A stretch of 64,000 nucleotides of DNA, taken from contig JBFMFY010000006.1 in the NCBI GenBank assembly GCA_040751955.1, positions 28,504 to 92,503 on the forward strand, written 5' to 3'. Source of the DNA: SpSt-333 sp040751955. Its GTDB lineage: Bacteria > Bacteroidota > Ignavibacteria > UBA10030 > UBA8401. Shown piece by piece: positions 27,060 to 35,738 of the stretch (positions are counted from its first letter, which is position 1; each line of letters begins with the position of its first letter). Made by a program: the position numbers and the translations under genes. The notes beneath the pieces are model-generated. The model was not told the origin of the DNA and made no database searches. It worked only from the letters and a program-made list of their open reading frames with translations.

Positions 27060-28574
27060 ATGAAACGTTCCGTATTCGCCGCATTTGTCTTCATCGTTAT
27101 TGGTGCCATTTTCGGAGCAGTACTTGTCTCTGATCTCGGCGGAACAGAATTTGGCTTTGCACAGCAAAAGAGTATCAAACTGGGCTCTGATCAGAAAGTA
27201 CAAAAGTCCGATCTGAACCTGCAGGCAGCCAACGATGCTTTCGTTAAAGTATCGAAAGAAGCGACGCCAGCCGTTGTCTCCGTCGTTGTCACAACAAAAG
27301 CCCGGCAGAATCCTCATGCCGATGAATTCTTCCGTTTCTTTCCCGATTTCAGATTCCGTCAACCTGACGAACAATCGCAAGGAGCAGGATCTGGAGTGAT
27401 CGTATCAAAGGACGGTTATATTATCACGAACAATCACGTTGTCGAAAATGCGGCTGATGACGGAATTGAAGTAGTATTGAACGACACACGCCGGTTCAAA
27501 GCAAAACTTGTCGGCACCGATCCGCTGACCGATGTCGCAGTTATTAAAGTGGAAGGAAATGATTTACCGGTGGCTGTGCTCGGCAATTCGGATGACGTAC
27601 AAGTAGGACAGTGGGCGCTGGCGATCGGCAATCCGTTGGGTTTAACATCAACGGTGACTGCCGGCATCATCAGCTACATCGGACGCAGCATTCGGATTAT
27701 TGCTGATAGTTACGGCGTTGAGAATTTCATTCAAACAGATGCCGCGGTCAATCCGGGGAACAGCGGCGGCGCGCTTGTTAATATTTACGGCGAAGTGATC
27801 GGAATTAATACAGCCATTGCGACAACCAACCAGCGGTATCAGGGATACTCGTTTGCGATCCCGATCAACCTTGCAAAGAGTGTTGCCGAAGATCTGATTC
27901 TTCACGGAAAGGTTGAGAGGGGATACATCGGCGTTTCAATTTCCCAAGTTGATGAAACGCTTGCAAAAGCAAATGGACTCGACAAAGCGGAAGGTGTTTT
28001 TGTTCAAGAGGTGATCGGCGAAGCTGCTAAAGCTGCAGGTGTTCGTGCCGGCGATATTATTCTTTCCATCGATGGTAAAATAATGAAAGCACCGAACGAG
28101 TTGCAGGCGTACATCGCCAGCAAACACCCCGGTGACAAAGTGAAATTGATGATCTGGCGCGACGAAAAGAAAATTGAAAAAGTGGTGACGCTGAAACCGC
28201 GCACGGAACGGGATGTCGCATCCAATGCATCGGGCGACGATGAAGAAGAGTCATCGGTCGAAGAAGCATCGTCCAAGTCTGTCGATTTTGAATCGCTCGG
28301 ATTCTCCGTGCGGAAAGCGGATGCCAGAACGATGAAAGAACGGCAGGTGAACAGCAATATTCTGGTTGCAAATGTCAAACCGTACAGTGAAGCGGCAACC
28401 CGGCAATTGCGGGAAGGAGATATCATTCTTGACGCAGATCGAAAGCCGGTGAGCAATATTACCGAGTTGGAAAAAGTAATAAAATCTAAAAAACCGGGAG
28501 ATGCTTTAATGTTGCGCGTTAAAGGACCTCAAGGTGCTCCCCGGTTCGTTTCGGTGATGATTCCGCAGAAATGA
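27060..28574 (+). CDS. HtrA/DegP family periplasmic serine protease (Do family)
   Basis: The 504-aa product has an N-terminal hydrophobic signal anchor (residues 7-24), a trypsin-like protease domain with catalytic H126 (NNHVVEN), D158 (LTDVAVIKV) and S235 (NPGNSGGAL), and two PDZ domains (about 275-375 and 415-500). It should degrade or refold damaged envelope proteins. A good Shine-Dalgarno (AAAGGAG) precedes the ATG. A bidirectional terminator follows. Confidence 0.94.
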   Translation: MKRSVFAAFVFIVIGAIFGAVLVSDLGGTEFGFAQQKSIKLGSDQKVQKSDLNLQAANDAFVKVSKEATPAVVSVVVTTKARQNPHADEFFRFFPDFRFRQPDEQSQGAGSGVIVSKDGYIITNNHVVENAADDGIEVVLNDTRRFKAKLVGTDPLTDVAVIKVEGNDLPVAVLGNSDDVQVGQWALAIGNPLGLTSTVTAGIISYIGRSIRIIADSYGVENFIQTDAAVNPGNSGGALVNIYGEVIGINTAIATTNQRYQGYSFAIPINLAKSVAEDLILHGKVERGYIGVSISQVDETLAKANGLDKAEGVFVQEVIGEAAKAAGVRAGDIILSIDGKIMKAPNELQAYIASKHPGDKVKLMIWRDEKKIEKVVTLKPRTERDVASNASGDDEEESSVEEASSKSVDFESLGFSVRKADARTMKERQVNSNILVANVKPYSEAATRQLREGDIILDADRKPVSNITELEKVIKSKKPGDALMLRVKGPQGAPRFVSVMIPQK

Positions 28575-28586
28575 TGTTTCCAGGAA

Positions 28587-28623
28587 CAAAAAAGCCGCTG
28601 AGTGAATTGCAGCGGCTTTTTTA
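28587..28623. terminator. Bidirectional terminator between htrA and ackA
   Basis: Left arm GCCGCTG (28594-28600), loop AGTGAATTG, right arm CAGCGGC (28610-28616). It is flanked by A6 on the left and T6 on the right, so it works in both directions for the convergent genes. Confidence 0.88.
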
Positions 28624-28640
28624 TTTCGTCATCAAAATGT

Positions 28641-29849
28641 TTATTTCTTTTTAACGTTCTTCACAACCTCTTTTGTCTCCATCGCAATCATCAGTTCCTC
28701 GTTTGTCGGAATAACGAACACACCTGCCCGAGATTTTGAAGTATTGATCGCTTTTTCCTTTTCTTTGGAACTGTTCGCAGATTTATCCACTTCAATTCCT
28801 AAATAGTCAAGATTTTCACACACCGCTTTTCGCACATCGGGACTGTTTTCACCGATGCCGCCTGTGAACACAAGAGCATCCAAACCTCCGAGAGCAGCCA
28901 CGTATGCACCAATGTATTTTTTAATCCGGTAACAGAAAACATCAAACGCCAATTTCGCTTTTTTGTTTCCCTCGTTCATTTCAGCAATAACTTCACGCAT
29001 ATCGCTGCTGACACCGGAAATGCCCTGCAAACCGCTATGTTTGTTCAGCAATGTATTTGCTTCGGAATAATTCAATCCTTCTTTTGCCATAACATACAGT
29101 ATCACTGAAGGATCAACATCACCGCTGCGCGTTCCCATCAGCAGACCTTCAAGTGGTGTGAATCCCATGGAAGTATCGATCGAGATACCCTTATCAATGG
29201 CTGCAATGCTGCACCCGTTGCCGAGATGACAGGTGATGATCTTTAGTTTTTTTAAATCTTTCTTCAACAGCTCTGACGCACGATTCGCTACATACGCATG
29301 ACTGGTACCATGAAATCCGTACCGACGTATTTTGTATTGTGTGTAGAGACTGTACGGAATGCCGTAGATATAGGCATACGGCGGAATTTCGTGATGAAAT
29401 GCAGTATCAAATACACCGACCTGCGGAATATCGGAGAGATGGGTTTGACATGCATTAATACCGCGTAGGTTATGAGGATTATGCAGCGGTGCAATTTCAA
29501 AATTATCGCGGATGCCCTTGATCACTTCATCCGTAATGAGTACAGATCCCGTAAAAGTTTCAGCGCCGTGCACAACTCGATGCCCGACGGCATGGATTTC
29601 TCCTTTGGAAGAAATGACGCCATGATTTTTGCTGAGGAGTACGGCAAGAATATATTCGATTGCAATCGTATGATCGAGAATATCGCCAGTAATTTTTATT
29701 TCGTCTCCGTCAGCACGAATGTTTGTCAGCACGGCGCCGGTCATTCCGACGCGATCGACACTTCCTTTTGCAAGGAATATTTTTTTATCAACATCGATAA
29801 GTTGGTACTTCACCGATGAACTGCCGCAATTTAAAACTAATATGTTCAT
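28641..29849 (-). CDS. ackA: Acetate kinase
   Basis: This 402-aa ASKHA kinase converts acetyl phosphate plus ADP to acetate plus ATP. Motifs: LVLNCGSSSVKYQLID at the start, GHRVVHGAE, VFDTAFH, YGFHGTSHAYV, ITCHLGNGCSIAAI, DTSMGFTPLEGLLMGTRSGDVDPS and FTGGIGENS. All catalytic residues appear present. No pta gene adjoins it here. It is on the minus strand with its own upstream region of about 107 bp. Confidence 0.96.
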   Translation of the reverse strand: MNILVLNCGSSSVKYQLIDVDKKIFLAKGSVDRVGMTGAVLTNIRADGDEIKITGDILDHTIAIEYILAVLLSKNHGVISSKGEIHAVGHRVVHGAETFTGSVLITDEVIKGIRDNFEIAPLHNPHNLRGINACQTHLSDIPQVGVFDTAFHHEIPPYAYIYGIPYSLYTQYKIRRYGFHGTSHAYVANRASELLKKDLKKLKIITCHLGNGCSIAAIDKGISIDTSMGFTPLEGLLMGTRSGDVDPSVILYVMAKEGLNYSEANTLLNKHSGLQGISGVSSDMREVIAEMNEGNKKAKLAFDVFCYRIKKYIGAYVAALGGLDALVFTGGIGENSPDVRKAVCENLDYLGIEVDKSANSSKEKEKAINTSKSRAGVFVIPTNEELMIAMETKEVVKNVKKK

Positions 29850-29884
29850 GCGATTTCTTTTCTGCGTTTAAATTATGCTGTTCA

Positions 29885-29933
29885 ATGTTTTACGTTTCAC
29901 GTTGCAGGAACAAATAAATTCACCTTAAAACAT
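29885..29933. repeat. Imperfect inverted repeat between ackA and the dehydrogenase gene
   Basis: ATGTTTTA (29885-29892) and TAAAACAT (29926-29933) are inverted copies. The left arm runs into two heptamer-like units (TTTTACG, TTTCACG). It may end transcription of the dehydrogenase gene on the minus strand. There is no strong GC stem. Confidence 0.35.
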
Positions 29934-29956
29934 AAAACCTGACCTCGAGATGACAA

Positions 29957-30892
29957 TCACTCCGTAATTCTTTTCCCGTGATCGTCGTATTTAAAGAATC
30001 CTTCACCTGTCTTTCTTCCGAGCTTTCCTTTCCGCACCATTTGGCGGAGGAGCGGGCATGGACGGTATTTTGCTTCACCCAACTCATGGAACAGTGAATC
30101 CATCCACGCAAGCACTTCGTCGAGACCCATCATATCGGCAAGCTCCAAAGGTCCGTATCGGAATTCATATCCAAGCCTCATTGCTGTATCGATGCTCTCG
30201 GCAGTGGCGACACCTTCCATGAGAATATACATTGCCTCATTCAGCAGCGGTATGATGATGCGTGTTGTCACGAATCCGGGATATTCAAATACTTCAATCG
30301 GTGTTTTGCCGAGACGCTGAGCGAGTTTTTTTACGGCGTTGAATGTTTCATCGGATGTCTTCATCCCGCGCACAAGTTCTACGAGAGGAACTTTCGGCAC
30401 GGGATTCAAAAAATGCATGCCGATCACTTTGTCCGCCCGCTTTGTTGATGCTGCGAGTTTCGAAAGATTTAATGTGGAGGTGTTTGAAATCAGAATTGTA
30501 TTTGGCTCACACAGCGAGTCGAGTTCGTGGAAGAGTTTCTTCTTCAACTCAAAATTTTCATCCACCGCTTCAATCACCACCGGGATATGAGCGACCGCTG
30601 AGAGTTCCGTATTTCCCTTTATGCGTGCGAGGATCGCCCGCTTTTCACTCTTCGTCATCGTCCAGCGGTGTATTTCGTTGTCGAGAGATTCGTCAAGATA
30701 CTTGAGTTGGTGGTGGAGTCTTTTCTCGGATTTTTCGATGGCTAGTACTTCAATTCCGGCAGTTGCAATGGTCTGTGCGATTCCTTGTCCCATTACACCA
30801 AGTCCAATAACGGCAATGGTGTGGATCCCATCAGCATCTTTTTTAGATAATTGTATATCTCCCAATATATCGGATAATTGTGTCGTAGTCAT
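29957..30892 (-). CDS. 3-hydroxyacyl-CoA dehydrogenase family protein
   Basis: The 311-aa enzyme has the NAD-binding GxGxxG motif (VIGLGVMGQGIAQTIATAG), SNTSTLNLSKLA, HFLNPVPKVPLVELVRG and the C-terminal EYPGFVTTRI, TGEGFFKYD. These are typical of 3-hydroxybutyryl-CoA and PaaH-type dehydrogenases oxidising 3-hydroxyacyl-CoA. The start is taken as ATG at 30892 (MTTTQLSDILG); a longer frame to 31003 adds a non-homologous lysine/phenylalanine-rich leader. It could serve the phenylacetate pathway encoded at 46-54 kb, whose own PaaH is absent. Confidence 0.9.
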   Translation of the reverse strand: MTTTQLSDILGDIQLSKKDADGIHTIAVIGLGVMGQGIAQTIATAGIEVLAIEKSEKRLHHQLKYLDESLDNEIHRWTMTKSEKRAILARIKGNTELSAVAHIPVVIEAVDENFELKKKLFHELDSLCEPNTILISNTSTLNLSKLAASTKRADKVIGMHFLNPVPKVPLVELVRGMKTSDETFNAVKKLAQRLGKTPIEVFEYPGFVTTRIIIPLLNEAMYILMEGVATAESIDTAMRLGYEFRYGPLELADMMGLDEVLAWMDSLFHELGEAKYRPCPLLRQMVRKGKLGRKTGEGFFKYDDHGKRITE

Positions 30893-30997
30893 AGTATACT
30901 TTTCAAGTACAGCGTCTCTGTGGTTATATAACAAGATTTGTACTCGAAATATCGCAAATTCCAAGCCAAGTTTCTTAAAATTTTTCCTCTCCAAACC

Positions 30998-31026
30998 TTT
31001 CAATTTAGACTAAAAACAGTTATATT
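30998..31026 (+). promoter_or_regulatory. Candidate promoter of the iron-sulfur operon
   Basis: TTTCAA (30998-31003) and TATATT (31021-31026) are separated by exactly 17 bases. Transcription would start near 31033 and give a leader of about 100 bases before the Rrf2 gene. Confidence 0.5.
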
Positions 31027-31114
31027 TACCCAGTCAGAAGAACATTCGAAACAAATGTCTTATCAAAGTTGTTAATAGATTCGAGTTCTTCTCTTTTTTT
31101 GGAATGAAATAGGA

Positions 31115-31135
31115 CTTCAACAGTCGTATTTGAAG
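31115..31135 (+). promoter_or_regulatory. Inverted repeat just before the Rrf2 gene, possible operator
   Basis: CTTCAA (31115-31120) and TTGAAG (31130-31135) are separated by 9 bases and end 1 bp before the ATG. Rrf2 regulators bind dyads of similar arm length and often autoregulate. Its place over the ribosome-binding region means it could equally be an RNA hairpin. Confidence 0.35.
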
Positions 31136-31136
31136 A

Positions 31137-31538
31137 ATGCTCAAGTTATCGAAAAAAGTTGAATACGGTTTGATCGCCATCCGGCATATTGCGTCGATGA
31201 ATAACCAGATCTCGACGGTGAAGGAAATCTCTGACAAGTACAACATTCCCAATGAAGTCTTGGCGAAAGTGATGCAGAAGTTGACGAGAGGGAAGTTGAT
31301 CATCTCACATCAAGGTGCGATGGGTGGGTACACGATGGCGCGCAGTGCAAATGACATTTCGGTTATGGATGTCATTGGAGTGGTAGAAGGAACGCAGGTC
31401 GGCATTGCGCAATGTTTTGCCGAAGCGCCGGAGAACTGCTCGATCTATCTGAATTGCACGATTAAAAACCCTCTGGGAAAAATTCAACACAATCTTGAGC
31501 ATGTCTTTGCCTCGATGAAAGTTTCTGAGATTGTCTGA
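31137..31538 (+). CDS. Rrf2 family transcriptional regulator (IscR-like)
   Basis: The 133-aa winged-helix protein begins LKLSKKVEYGLIAIRHIA and has the recognition segment VKEISDKYNIPNEVLAKVMQKL followed by GGYTMAR. Three cysteines at C93, C101 and C107 (C-x7-C-x5-C) lie where IscR/NsrR proteins bind an Fe-S cluster. It heads the iron-sulfur assembly operon, so it most likely senses Fe-S status and represses the operon; that is inference from context. The ATG is 1 bp after an inverted repeat. Confidence 0.9.
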   Translation: MLKLSKKVEYGLIAIRHIASMNNQISTVKEISDKYNIPNEVLAKVMQKLTRGKLIISHQGAMGGYTMARSANDISVMDVIGVVEGTQVGIAQCFAEAPENCSIYLNCTIKNPLGKIQHNLEHVFASMKVSEIV

Positions 31539-31540
31539 GC

Positions 31541-32716
31541 ATGAAAACTCCCGTATATATGGATTATCACGCAACAACACCCGTCGATCAACGTGTGTTG
31601 GAATCTATGATGCCATTTTATACAGAACATTTCGGCAATGCGGCAAGTCTGCAGCATCGTTTTGGGTGGATTGCAAAAGAAGCGGTTGAGAATGCGCGGA
31701 AGAAAATTGCCGATGCAATACATGCCGATCCGATGGAAATTATTTTTACCAGCGGCGCAACCGAATCGAACAATCTTGCAATTAAAGGTGCGGCAGAAAA
31801 TCTGAAAGAAAAAGGAAATCACATCATTACAACACAGATTGAACACAAATGTGTGTTGGATTCGTGCAAAAGATTGGAAGAGCATGGATTCGTTGTAACG
31901 TATCTTCCTGTTGATTCGTACGGCAAGGTCAGTGTTGATGACATAGCAAATGCCATGACATCGAAGACAATTCTCGTCTCCGTGATGGCGGCGAACAACG
32001 AGATTGGTACGATACAACCGATCGAAGAGATTGGCAAGTTGTGTGCTGAGCGAGGGGTACTTTTTCATACGGATGCTACTCAGGCGGTTGGGAAATTCCC
32101 GATCGACGTACTGAGGATGAATATTCATCTTCTTTCGTTTGCATCACACAAAATATATGGACCGAAAGGTGTCGGTGCGTTGTATATCCGTTCACATCAT
32201 CCGCGCGTATCTGTTCAGACACAAATGGATGGTGCCGGACATGAACATGGAATACGATCAGGAACGCTGAATGTTCCCGGCATTGTCGGTTTCGGGAAAG
32301 CAGTGCAGATTGTCATGGAAGAAATGGAGGATGAAAATGCCCGTCTTGTCGTACTGCGAAATAGACTTAAAGAAAAATTATTATCGATCGATCAGACCAC
32401 AATGAACGGACATCCATTAGAGAGACTCCCAAACAATCTGAACATCACATTCCACGGAGTTCGCGGCGATCAGTTGATGACAGAAGTGAAAGATGTTGCA
32501 GTATCGGCAGGTTCGGCTTGTGTGTCCGAAGAAATCGGAGATACCGACTATTCTCACGTTTTGCGAGCTATCGGTTTGAATGCTGAGGCAGGACGCTCGA
32601 CGATCAGATTCGGTCTCGGCAGATTTACATCGGAAGAAGAAGTAGATTTTGCTGCAGAGCGATTCACTCGTGCTGTCCGTTTTTTGCGATCATATTCGCT
32701 GGAAGGTGTGCAATGA
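31541..32716 (+). CDS. iscS: Cysteine desulfurase, IscS/NifS type
   Basis: This 391-aa PLP enzyme takes sulfur from cysteine for Fe-S clusters. It starts VYMDYHATTPVD, has TSGATESNN, the PLP lysine in SFASHKIYGPKG and the active-site loop cysteine C327 in SAGSACVSE, which marks the IscS (group I) type. It starts 2 bp after the Rrf2 stop and overlaps the next gene by 4 bp. A second, SufS-type desulfurase is encoded later in the same operon. Confidence 0.94.
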   Translation: MKTPVYMDYHATTPVDQRVLESMMPFYTEHFGNAASLQHRFGWIAKEAVENARKKIADAIHADPMEIIFTSGATESNNLAIKGAAENLKEKGNHIITTQIEHKCVLDSCKRLEEHGFVVTYLPVDSYGKVSVDDIANAMTSKTILVSVMAANNEIGTIQPIEEIGKLCAERGVLFHTDATQAVGKFPIDVLRMNIHLLSFASHKIYGPKGVGALYIRSHHPRVSVQTQMDGAGHEHGIRSGTLNVPGIVGFGKAVQIVMEEMEDENARLVVLRNRLKEKLLSIDQTTMNGHPLERLPNNLNITFHGVRGDQLMTEVKDVAVSAGSACVSEEIGDTDYSHVLRAIGLNAEAGRSTIRFGLGRFTSEEEVDFAAERFTRAVRFLRSYSLEGVQ

Positions 32717-33006
32717 ACATCAATTTTAAAAAATCACAGTACATCATCGGCAATCAGGTAGAGTTTTTGCAATTCATGCGGTCGCGTGCACCGCTGTATC
32801 ATCTGTCGAACTTGTTTCTTCGTGATCTCCATTTTTCTGTGATGGAGTTCCTCAAAAAGAAAGGGATGTCAGTCGGGCAAACCGAGGCAGAGAAAATTGC
32901 ACGTGAGATAGCCCTGCACCTTGAAAAAAAGAACGTACTAAAGAAATTGAATTCAACCACGTGGGTATTGAATTACACAGATTTTTCCTTGAAGAAATCA
33001 GCATAA
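32713..33006 (+). CDS. Unknown 97-aa protein inside the Fe-S operon
   Basis: I do not recognise this protein. It overlaps the iscS stop by 4 bp (ATGA), so it is a real, coupled gene. It has no cysteine at all, so it is unlikely to hold a cluster by thiols. The sequence is mostly helical with a short strand pattern at the end (NVLKKLNSTTWVLNYTDFSL), which could be a winged-helix-like fold. A role as a partner of IscS or of the downstream scaffold proteins is inferred from position only. Confidence 0.75.
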   Translation: MNINFKKSQYIIGNQVEFLQFMRSRAPLYHLSNLFLRDLHFSVMEFLKKKGMSVGQTEAEKIAREIALHLEKKNVLKKLNSTTWVLNYTDFSLKKSA

Positions 33007-33023
33007 ATTATAAGGAGCCAATT

Positions 33024-33392
33024 ATGTCAGAAGCGATGACACTGCAACCCTCAGTCCTTGACGACGATATTGTTCTTACGGAGCGCGCCGCACAGGAAGT
33101 ATTTTCCATTAAGGAGAAAAACAATATACCGGAGAATCATTCATTGCGGCTTGGCGTGAAAGGGGGCGGATGCTCAGGTCTTTCGTACGTGCTTGTGTTT
33201 GATGACAACATCAAAGAAAAAGATATCATTCTGGAAAAGCACGGCGTAAAAATTATCGTGGACCAGAAGAGCATGTTTTATCTCTCCGGTACAACGCTCG
33301 ATTTCACCGACGGACTGAACGGACGGGGATTTGTTTTCAACAATCCGCAGGCGACCAAGACATGCGGTTGCGGCAGTTCGTTTGGAGTATAA
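33024..33392 (+). CDS. A-type iron-sulfur carrier (IscA/ErpA/SufA family)
   Basis: This 122-aa HesB-like protein carries and delivers Fe-S clusters. The three conserved cysteines are C50 (GGGCSGLSY), C114 and C116 (TCGCGSSF). The start at 33024 has the Shine-Dalgarno AAGGAG; a longer frame to 32961 overlaps the preceding gene and is rejected. A REP-like hairpin follows it at 33396-33419. Confidence 0.94.
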   Translation: MSEAMTLQPSVLDDDIVLTERAAQEVFSIKEKNNIPENHSLRLGVKGGGCSGLSYVLVFDDNIKEKDIILEKHGVKIIVDQKSMFYLSGTTLDFTDGLNGRGFVFNNPQATKTCGCGSSFGV

Positions 33393-33395
33393 ATT

Positions 33396-33419
33396 GTAGC
33401 CGCAACCTTTAAGTTGCGG
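33396..33419 (+). repeat. REP-like palindrome with GTAG foot between iscA and sufB
   Basis: GTAG (33396-33399) abuts the stem CCGCAAC (33400-33406), loop CTTTAA, GTTGCGG (33413-33419). The same GTAG-plus-hairpin layout is seen around the RAYT gene at 45 kb, though the stem differs. It sits within an operon, so it could also modulate the message, for example by stabilising upstream RNA. Confidence 0.65.
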
Positions 33420-33443
33420 TTCAGGGAATTTTTTGAGGCAATC

Positions 33444-34880
33444 ATGTCAGAAACAATTGAAGAATTAGTAACGAAAGAATACAAGTACGGCTTCACGACC
33501 GATATCGAAGCGGACACGATCCCGCCGGGATTGAGTGAAGAAGTTGTGCGCACGATTTCCAAGAAAAAGAATGAGCCGGAGTGGTTAACTGAATGGCGCT
33601 TGAAGGCGTTCCGCGCATGGTTGACAATGGAAGAGCCGCATTGGTCGAATTTAAAATATCCCCCGATAGATTATCAGTCGATCAGTTATTATTCCGCTCC
33701 GAAACAAGCGAAAAAGTTAAACAGTCTTGATGAAGTCGATCCGAAGCTTCTGGAGACGTACGAGAAACTCGGGATTTCACTGACAGAGCAAAAACGATTG
33801 AGCGGTATCGCAGTTGATGCTGTGTTCGATTCGGTTTCCGTCGCAACAACGTTTAAAGAGACGTTGAAAGAAAAAGGGATTATCTTCTGTTCGTTTTCCG
33901 AAGCAGTACAGGAGCATCCCGATCTTGTGAAAAAATATCTCGGCTCAGTAGTTCCGTACTCGGATAATTTTTTTGCTGCTCTCAACTCAGCGGTCTTCAG
34001 TGACGGTTCTTTCTGCTACATTCCGAAAGGTGTTCGCTGTCCGATGGAGCTCTCAACGTATTTCCGGATTAACGCGTCGAACACCGGACAATTCGAACGC
34101 ACGCTTATTATTGCCGATGAAGGAGCATACGTCAGCTACTTGGAAGGATGCACCGCACCGATGCGGGACGAAAACCAATTGCACGCCGCCGTTGTCGAGT
34201 TGATCGCTCTTGAAAAAGCAGAAGTGAAATATTCGACTGTCCAAAATTGGTATGCCGGCGACAAGGACGGTAAAGGAGGAATTTATAATTTTGTTACGAA
34301 AAGAGGAAAATGTGCCGGCGAGTATTCAAAGATTTCGTGGACGCAGGTGGAAACGGGTTCGGCTATTACGTGGAAGTATCCTTCGGTGATTTTGCAGGGA
34401 GATAATTCCATCGGTGAATTTTATTCTGTTGCTGTCGTCAATAACAGACAGGATGCCGATACCGGAACAAAGATGCTTCATATCGGGAAGAACACACGAA
34501 GCACGATCGTCTCCAAAGGAATTTCAGCAGGGCGCGGAAACAACACGTACCGCGGACTTGTGAACATCGGAAAGAATGCAACGCACTCGCGGAATTACAC
34601 ACAATGCGACTCGATGCTCATCGGAAACAAATGCAGTGCAAACACATTCCCGTACATCGAAGTAAAAAACTCCACCTCCAGTGTCGAGCACGAGGCGTCA
34701 ACATCCAAAATCGGCGAAGATCAGATTTTCTACTGTAAACAGCGCGGTATCAATACCGAAAATGCGATCTCGATGATCATCAACGGATTTGCAAAAGAAG
34801 TCTTCAAAAATCTCCCAATGGAATTTGCCGTCGAAGCACAGAAACTGCTCGGCATCTCTCTTGAAGGCAGCGTAGGGTAA
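33444..34880 (+). CDS. sufB: Fe-S cluster assembly scaffold protein SufB
   Basis: This 478-aa protein is the cluster-building scaffold of the SufBCD complex. It has the family blocks EYKYGFTTDIEAD, EPEWLTEWRLKAFRAW, YIPKGVRCPMELSTYFRIN, LEGCTAPMRDENQLHAAVVEL and SRNYTQCDSMLIG near the end. The start is ATG at 33444 (GAGG upstream); an ORF to 33414 adds ten residues across the REP. The gap to sufC (92 bp) holds a degenerate repeat. Confidence 0.96.
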   Translation: MSETIEELVTKEYKYGFTTDIEADTIPPGLSEEVVRTISKKKNEPEWLTEWRLKAFRAWLTMEEPHWSNLKYPPIDYQSISYYSAPKQAKKLNSLDEVDPKLLETYEKLGISLTEQKRLSGIAVDAVFDSVSVATTFKETLKEKGIIFCSFSEAVQEHPDLVKKYLGSVVPYSDNFFAALNSAVFSDGSFCYIPKGVRCPMELSTYFRINASNTGQFERTLIIADEGAYVSYLEGCTAPMRDENQLHAAVVELIALEKAEVKYSTVQNWYAGDKDGKGGIYNFVTKRGKCAGEYSKISWTQVETGSAITWKYPSVILQGDNSIGEFYSVAVVNNRQDADTGTKMLHIGKNTRSTIVSKGISAGRGNNTYRGLVNIGKNATHSRNYTQCDSMLIGNKCSANTFPYIEVKNSTSSVEHEASTSKIGEDQIFYCKQRGINTENAISMIINGFAKEVFKNLPMEFAVEAQKLLGISLEGSVG

Positions 34881-34915
34881 TATGAATCCAATGACGCAAA
34901 GAAATATTAAATCAT

Positions 34916-34943
34916 TGCCATTTCGAGCGCAGCGAGAAATCTA
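34916..34943. repeat. Short dispersed-type palindromic repeat in the sufB-sufC gap
   Basis: The segment CCATTTCGAGCGCAGCGAGAAATC has the arms ATTTC and GAAAT around a CGAGCGCAGCG centre. It resembles the short palindromes that recur in many Bacteroidota/Chlorobi genomes, but only one copy is in this window. Confidence 0.4.
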
Positions 34944-34972
34944 ATACGAGAACAAAATACAAGAATTACATT

Positions 34973-35731
34973 ATGATCGAAATAAAAAATTTACATGCAA
35001 AAGTTGCAGGAAGAGAAATTCTTAAAGGAATTAATCTCACCGTAAAAGCAGGCGAAGTTCACGCAATCATGGGACCGAATGGTTCGGGCAAAAGTACGTT
35101 GGCACAGGTTTTATCCGGTCATCCGGCATACGAAGTGACGGATGGACAGGTGATTTTTGAAGGACAGGATCTGCTTGATATGGAACCGGAAGAGCGGGCA
35201 CATGCCGGAGTCTTTCTAGCATTCCAATATCCCGTTGAAATTCCCGGTGTGAGCAACAGTTATTTTCTGAAGGCGGGATTGAATGAGATCCGCAAATCGC
35301 GCGGACTCGAAGAACTCGATTCGATGCAATTTCTGAAACTGTTGAAAGAGAAAATGAAAGTAGTAGAGATGGATTCAAGTTTTATCAACCGTCCGGTCAA
35401 CGAAGGTTTTTCGGGTGGAGAAAAGAAACGGAACGAGATTCTCCAGATGGCTGTGCTTGAACCGAAACTCGCGATCCTCGATGAAACCGATTCCGGGCTC
35501 GACATCGATGCGTTGAAGATCGTCGCACAGGGAGTCAACAAATTGAAATCGCCGTCGAACGCAACCATTGTTGTCACCCACTATCAGCGTTTGCTGAATT
35601 ACATCATTCCCGATTTCGTGCATGTATTGGTGAACGGGAAGATCGTGAAATCAGGAGGGAAGGAACTGGCTCTTGAACTGGAAGCGAATGGATACGATTT
35701 CGTCAAAGAAGAATTGATGCAAACGACGTAA
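34973..35731 (+). CDS. sufC: Fe-S cluster assembly ATPase SufC
   Basis: This 252-aa ABC-type ATPase powers SufBCD. Walker A is GPNGSGKST, the ABC signature is FSGGEKKRNE, and Walker B is LAILDETDSGLDIDALK, all characteristic of SufC. It lies between sufB and sufD on the same strand. Confidence 0.97.
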   Translation: MIEIKNLHAKVAGREILKGINLTVKAGEVHAIMGPNGSGKSTLAQVLSGHPAYEVTDGQVIFEGQDLLDMEPEERAHAGVFLAFQYPVEIPGVSNSYFLKAGLNEIRKSRGLEELDSMQFLKLLKEKMKVVEMDSSFINRPVNEGFSGGEKKRNEILQMAVLEPKLAILDETDSGLDIDALKIVAQGVNKLKSPSNATIVVTHYQRLLNYIIPDFVHVLVNGKIVKSGGKELALELEANGYDFVKEELMQTT

Positions 35732-35738
35732 GGAATTG

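Noticed and set aside
30893..31003. N-terminal extension of the 3-hydroxyacyl-CoA dehydrogenase
   Set aside because: Extra residues are unlike the family and would use up the upstream regulatory region; ATG at 30892 gives the usual length.
31484..32128. Minus-strand frame of 214 codons antisense to iscS
   Set aside because: Shadow of iscS, cysteine-rich by chance and without family features.
33396..33419. Terminator between iscA and sufB
   Set aside because: No T-tract follows the hairpin, and a GTAG foot fits a REP better; an operon break is not supported.
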